Of a stretch of DNA of 38,745 nt, positions 34,235-38,745 are shown piece by piece (position 1 is the first letter of the stretch; every line of letters begins with the position of its first letter). The DNA is taken from assembly GCA_041399205.1 (NCBI GenBank), contig JAWKTK010000039.1, positions 1 to 38,745 of the forward strand. The letters are read 5' to 3'. A program made the translations under genes and the position numbers. Below the pieces are notes generated by a model. That model searched no databases, was not told where the DNA came from, and was given only the letters and a program-made list of their open reading frames with translations. The stretch comes from JAGQOZ01 sp041399205 (GTDB taxonomy: Bacteria > Planctomycetota > Planctomycetia > Pirellulales > Pirellulaceae).

Positions 34235-35674
34235 CTATGCGAGGATCTCCGGAACAACTTGGCCGTGGACGTCCGTCAGACGAAAATCTCGTCCGGCGTA
34301 GCGGTATGTTAGCTGGGTGTGATCAAACCCCATCAGGTGGAGGATCGTGGCATGCAGGTCATGCACATGAACTCGATTTTCAACCGCTCGAAAACCAAAG
34401 TCATCTGTCGCACCAAAAATGGTTCCCCCCTTAACGCCACCACCAGCCATCCACATGGTGAAACCGTGGTGATTGTGATCGCGACCGTTGATCTTGCCAG
34501 CGTTAGAACCCTTCTTAGGTAATTCGACGGTAGGCGTCCGGCCAAATTCGCCGCCCCAAATCACCAACGTTTCGTCCAGCAGGCCTCGGGATTTTAGATC
34601 TTTCAACAACGCGCCGATGGCCTGATCGCATTCCTTCGCCAGCCGACGATGGTTCACTTCAATGTCGTCATGATTGTCCCACGGCTGTCCCGCTCCATGC
34701 CATACTTGGACAAACCGAACACCTCGTTCTACCAAACGTCGCGCAATCAGAATTTGTCTCGCTTGCACGCCGGGGCCGTAGGCGTCCAAGACCGACTGCG
34801 ATTCTCGACTGACATCAAACGCATCGGCCGCTTCCATTTGCATGCGAAACGCCAATTCAAACGATTGGACTCGCGCTTCCAGTTGTGGATCGTCATCTCG
34901 AACCGCAGCATGCTGCCGATTCAACTTCTGTAACAGGTCTAGCTGGGTTCGCTGCTGATCGTGGTCTTGCCATTTGTTACGAATGTTTTCAATCAACCGG
35001 TCGATTCGCGTGTTTTTGGTATCGATATAAGTGCCTTGATAAATTCCTGGCAAGAATCCCGATTGCCAGTTTTGTGATTCTTGAATCGGATAACCTCCGG
35101 GACACATCGCCACAAATGCCGGCAAATTCTGATTCTCCGTTCCCAGTCCATAGGTCAACCAACTGCCCATACTAGGACGAACCAATCGAGCTTGCCCGCA
35201 GTTCATCAGCAGCAAGGACGGTTCGTGATTGGGGACGTCAGCATGCATGGATCGAATGACGCACATATCGTCCACGCACTGCGCCACATGCGGAAAGATT
35301 TCGCTGACCGGAATCCCACTTTCGCCAAACTGATTGAACTTGTAGGGCGACCGAAATGCCGCGCCGGTCTTGCGTTCGGTTCGCAAATTCTTCATCGGCA
35401 ATTCTGTGCCGTGGTACTTGTCCAGCGCTGGCTTGGGGTCAAAGGTATCAACGTGAGATGGCCCGCCGTTCATGAACAGGTGAATGATGTGTTTGGCTTT
35501 GGGTGCAAAATGAGGTGCGCGAGCGGCTAAGGGTGATTGCGACGCAATGTCGGCCTGCGCGCCACGGACACCTAAGCATTCTGCCATGGCCAGGCTTCCC
35601 AGGCCCATACCGGAACGTTGCAAGAGCTGTCGTCGGCTAAGCGAATTTCCAGCAGTCGATTCCCACTGTGACAT
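34235..35674 (-). CDS. DUF1501 protein (sulfatase-like fold, Tat-exported)
   Basis: 479 residues. It begins with a twin-arginine signal (NSLSRRQLLQRSGMGLGSLA). The body has motifs of the DUF1501 family: HIIHLFMNGGPSHVDTFDPK with the metal-binding region, WHGAGQPWDNHDDIEVN, GGEFGRTP and GRDHNHHGFTMWMAGGGVKG. These are found throughout Planctomycetota as partners of PSD1 cytochromes, exactly as here (next gene upstream in transcription, 9 bases apart). A role in polysaccharide or sulfate breakdown is likely but not shown by the sequence. TatC lies nearby at 37988, a possibly fortuitous but fitting neighbour. Confidence 0.93.
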   Translation of the reverse strand: MSQWESTAGNSLSRRQLLQRSGMGLGSLAMAECLGVRGAQADIASQSPLAARAPHFAPKAKHIIHLFMNGGPSHVDTFDPKPALDKYHGTELPMKNLRTERKTGAAFRSPYKFNQFGESGIPVSEIFPHVAQCVDDMCVIRSMHADVPNHEPSLLLMNCGQARLVRPSMGSWLTYGLGTENQNLPAFVAMCPGGYPIQESQNWQSGFLPGIYQGTYIDTKNTRIDRLIENIRNKWQDHDQQRTQLDLLQKLNRQHAAVRDDDPQLEARVQSFELAFRMQMEAADAFDVSRESQSVLDAYGPGVQARQILIARRLVERGVRFVQVWHGAGQPWDNHDDIEVNHRRLAKECDQAIGALLKDLKSRGLLDETLVIWGGEFGRTPTVELPKKGSNAGKINGRDHNHHGFTMWMAGGGVKGGTIFGATDDFGFRAVENRVHVHDLHATILHLMGFDHTQLTYRYAGRDFRLTDVHGQVVPEILA

Positions 35675-35683
35675 AGCGTTGTC

Positions 35684-37803
35684 TCAATCTACGAACAAGA
35701 ATTCGTTGGAAAGTAATAGCGTCTGTGCTAATCGGCTCCACGCTTTGGCGTCGTTCGCTCCTGCCGTTTCTACAAATTCATGTAGCCATGCCGATTCTTG
35801 ATCGGTCGGAGTTCGCGAATAAACTTGCTTCATCAATGCGTCTAAGCGCTGGTCGACCGAACGCGTGTCATTTGCGTACCTTTGTCCGATGGCCAAACCG
35901 ACTTCTTTGGCAAAGGGGCTGTTCAAGAGGAACAATGCTTGCTGAGGAACGGTGGTGTCGAACCGTTTGGGCGCATGCGTATCAGGTGACGCCACATCAA
36001 AGGTGCGATACAGCGATGGAAAATTCTGGCGATCAATATACGCATAAATGGATCGGCGAAATGTCATTCGCTTGTCTGCCAAATCAACCGACTTGCCTCC
36101 CGTTTCAGAATCGTCCAGCAGGTTCGCCGCCCACAACAAGGAATCTCGCATCGCTTCAAAATCGAGTCGGCGTCGATTCATGCGCGCCATCCAGCGATTC
36201 TCTGGATCCAGTTCGTACATTTCGGCCGAAACATTCGAGACCTGTCGGTAGGTGGCGGACGTGACGATTTCTTTAATCAACCACTTGGTAGACCAACCAT
36301 GGTTGATGAATTCCACTGCTAAATAGTCCAATGCCATTTGATGAATCGGCGGCTCGCTGCGCAACCCAAAATCGCTGGGCGTGTCTACCAAGTACGTCCC
36401 GGTCAAGCGCCCAAAAACTCGGTTCACGAAGACTCCGCAGTCAGCGGATTTTCCTTGGACGCGATCGCTTCGGCCAATTCTTTACGTCCGCTTCCATCTT
36501 GGAACGCAGGACGGTCTTTTCCGGCGATGGCAAGCAAGAAACGCCGAGGCACGACTTCGCCCGGATTCGACGAATTGCCTCGTAAGAAGATCGGCGCATC
36601 TTTGGGGTTCGCGTCGTCGACCATTCGCAATCGCGAAGGCGGATCGTTTGGTTCGCGACTGCTATCGAAGACGCCGTATAACGAATAGTAGTCCGCAATG
36701 GGAATCGGATCGTATTTGTGGTCGTGGCAACGAGCACACGTGACGGTCAGACCCAACAGGCCTCGAGTCACCACGTCAATCCGATCGTCAATGATGTCAT
36801 GCTTGTTGTTCAAAAAACGACGGCCCAAGGTCAGAAATCCCATGGCGGCCAATTCGTCCGGATCATCTGCAAACTCGGACCGATCGGCACTCAGTTGCTG
36901 AAACACAAACTGATCAAACGGCAGGTCTTGATTGAATGCCTGGATCAACCATTCGCGATATTGGTAAGCGTCCGCGTAAGCTCGATCCTCCGTGAACACG
37001 TAGCCTTTGGTGTCTGAATACCTAGCTACATCCATCCACAGCCGAGCCCACCGTTCGCCAAGTTGCGGTGAATTCAAAAGTTGGTCCACCAACGCGTCGT
37101 AGCTTTCGGCTCCACCGAGACGAACCTGTTGGATTTGTTCAAAGGTTGGCGGAATGCCGATCAAGTCCAAATACAACCGGCGAACCAAAGTGTCATCATT
37201 TGCGGTTGCCGATGGTTCAATTTGGTCACGACGCAATTGAGCCAAGACGAACCGATCCAAACCATTGCGAATCCAATCCGATGGCGGTTGGTCGTCCAGC
37301 GAAGCGACTTGCGGAAGCTGAAATGCCCAATGCGAATCACGCAGTTGTTGGTTGTGATCTGCCGGTGGCGGTTCCCGTGTTGTGGACGTGGTTGCAGTTC
37401 GTGGATCGGGCGCACCTTGCGAAATCCATTGTTGAAAATCGGCCGCCACTTGATCGTCTAGTTTGGCCTTGGGCGGCATCTGGTAAAAATCTTCGTCATA
37501 GCGCAACGCTTTGACGATCAAACTCTCTTCGGGCAAACTCAGGTCGATTGCCGGACCGGAGTCGCCGCCACTGAGTATGCCTTCCGCATGATCCAGACGT
37601 AAACCTGCCTTCACTTCGCCTGCATCGGCACTGTGGCATTCATAGCAATGTTCGACCAACACAGGACGAATTTTTTGCTCGAAGAATTCGAATTTTGCTT
37701 CGTCTGCCACGATGTCCCGACGGACAACCAAGCACACAAAGGCAGTGCACAGCGTGGCAAGGATGGGCGAACAAAGTTTCTTGTTGGGCCAGAAGAAACG
37801 CAT
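35684..37803 (-). CDS. PSD1-type protein: cytochrome c, DUF1549, DUF1553 (one frameshift)
   Basis: A signal peptide (KLCSPILATLCTAFVCLVV) and HCYECH heme site are followed by GDSGPAIDLSLPEESLIVKA and MPP, the planctomycete cytochrome domain. DUF1549 follows (LDRFVLAQL, LYLDLIGIPP, ERWARLWMDVARYSDTKGY), then a second CARCH and DUF1553 (NRVFGRLTGTYLVDTPSDFG, ATYRQVS). The frame breaks near 36435: ENPLTAE then a stop, whereas one base more gives ENPLTARVFVNRVFG, the conserved family sequence. Joined length ~706 residues. Start chosen at 37803 for the signal peptide; 37887 is in frame. It is transcribed before the DUF1501 gene. I favour an error or a recent mutation, because the rest is well kept. 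Confidence 0.88.
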
Positions 37804-37987
37804 GGTTGAGGCAACCGAAAATTCGAAAGGGAAGGCGGGACCGAAGCGAGCAGGCAAGGCCTCGATTATACGAATTAACCGGCCCAAAAACTACAGGCTG
37901 GTCGCATCATTTCCAGCGACGCTGCGTATCGCCCTTCGCAAAATTCGCTTTGCGCGGCACATCCATGCCGCTCAGTCGACACGCTCA

Positions 37988-38745
37988 CTAAGGGTCGTAA
38001 CCTTCACCATAAGGGCTTTTTCGCTTTGGCATCCATTTGCACATGGCAATTCCCAGCATGAATAAGATGGTCAGCGGTATTGCTAACAGCAACATGCTGA
38101 TCGGATCGGCCGGCGTGACGACCATTGAAAGAACAAAGATGCCCAGAACGGCGATTCGCCATTTTTCCAAGTAAGTGGAAATCGTGACGATGCCCAAGCG
38201 TTCCACCAACAGCATCACCAGGGGCAATTGGAAACTGATGCCAAAACCCAGCGGCAAAATCAGCACAAAGCTAAGCCATTCATTGATACGAGGGTCCGGA
38301 TCAATGTTCATCGATTTGTTGAACGTAAACAAGAAATTTAAGACTGGTTCAAAGACAAAGAAAAAAGCCAGCGAACATCCCGCCAAGAACAGCCCCAGGC
38401 TGAACGGAAGAAAAACGTGCACGTATTGTTTTTCATGCGGATACAAACCGGCCGCCACAAAGTTCCAAATCTGGTAGAAGATCCACGGGCTGGCGATGAC
38501 TGCACCGCACAACGTGGCAGCTTTTAGCCACACCATGAACGGTTCGTACGCATTCAGCGACTTGACTTCCGAAGGTACCGCCGTCCAGATTCGCAACTTG
38601 GCCATGGGAAGCGATGGTGCCGATGGTTCGAACGCTAAAAAGTCGATCGGCGGGGTTTGGTCCGCTTTTTCGTCCAATTTCTTTTTCGCTGCCGCTGGCT
38701 TGGTTTCCTTGACGGTGCTGACGGACGACTTCTTGTCGGTTGCGC
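37988..38745 (-). CDS. tatC: Sec-independent translocase TatC, 5' part outside window
   Basis: The frame is open to the window edge, so the beginning (first helix and loop) is missing. Visible helices include LKAATLCGAVIASPWIFYQI, FLPFSLGLFLAGCSLAFFFV, FVLILPLGFGISFQLPLVML and VLGIFVLSMVVTPADPISML. The family marker around the second helix (AYEPFMVWLKAATLCGAVIASP) and the PADPISMLLLAIP region are clear. An Ala/Lys/Thr-rich segment near the right edge is longer than in most TatC proteins and may be an insert between the first two helices. It exports folded Tat substrates, such as the DUF1501 protein here. Independent of the neighbouring genes, with ~180 bases to the PSD1 start that contain nothing clear. 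Confidence 0.92.
   Translation of the reverse strand, partial: ATDKKSSVSTVKETKPAAAKKKLDEKADQTPPIDFLAFEPSAPSLPMAKLRIWTAVPSEVKSLNAYEPFMVWLKAATLCGAVIASPWIFYQIWNFVAAGLYPHEKQYVHVFLPFSLGLFLAGCSLAFFFVFEPVLNFLFTFNKSMNIDPDPRINEWLSFVLILPLGFGISFQLPLVMLLVERLGIVTISTYLEKWRIAVLGIFVLSMVVTPADPISMLLLAIPLTILFMLGIAMCKWMPKRKSPYGEGYDP

Overview
The window looks like a Planctomycetota chromosome, probably a Pirellulaceae-type member. The evidence is a DUF1501 sulfatase-like gene beside a PSD1 (heme c + DUF1549/DUF1553) gene, an ECF sigma factor next to a Ser/Thr kinase fused to a beta-propeller, and abundant multiheme cytochromes and kinases. A genus cannot be named from sequence reading alone.

Layout. (1) 1-3617 (-): a decayed or mis-sequenced kinase/beta-propeller gene that runs off the left edge. 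Its partner ECF sigma factor lies at 3912-4532 (-). (2) 4754-about 23560 (+, integrase -): a genomic island downstream of tRNA-Leu(CAA). It starts with six genes that overlap end to start (4754-11175): two membrane proteins, a basic ORF containing a hairpin array, a protein kinase, an HTH-pseudokinase and a membrane-embedded Cas4-like protein with a ruined active site. A transfer-like module follows: a VirD4/TraD-type ATPase flanked by four winged-helix proteins resembling the replication-relaxation family. After it comes a cargo/regulation tail: a zinc-ribbon protein, a second HTH-pseudokinase, three paralogous small proteins, an MT-A70 methyltransferase, two excisionase-like HTH genes (one frameshifted) and a tyrosine integrase (frameshifted). 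(3) 23774-32730: a redox cluster. It holds a class III nucleotide cyclase (-), an FAD/NAD/2Fe-2S reductase split at a dnaX-like slippery heptamer, a tetraheme cytochrome, a protein joining cyclic-nucleotide-binding domains to four Fe-S clusters, two small membrane proteins and a decaheme cytochrome with a Cys-rich cytoplasmic head. A broken histidine kinase (-) converges on it. (4) 34235-38745 (-): DUF1501 protein, PSD1 cytochrome (one frameshift) and the C-terminal part of TatC, cut by the window edge.

How it may work together (inference). The island resembles an integrated mobilisable element with its own regulators, whose integrase may now be broken. The redox cluster suggests electrons from NAD(P)H pass through flavin and Fe-S proteins to a membrane step and periplasmic hemes, with cNMP made by the neighbouring cyclase as a possible signal to the Fe-S protein.

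Caution: single-base frame breaks occur in at least six loci, several at short homopolymers. They may be real decay, programmed shifts or sequencing error; the sequence alone cannot separate these.
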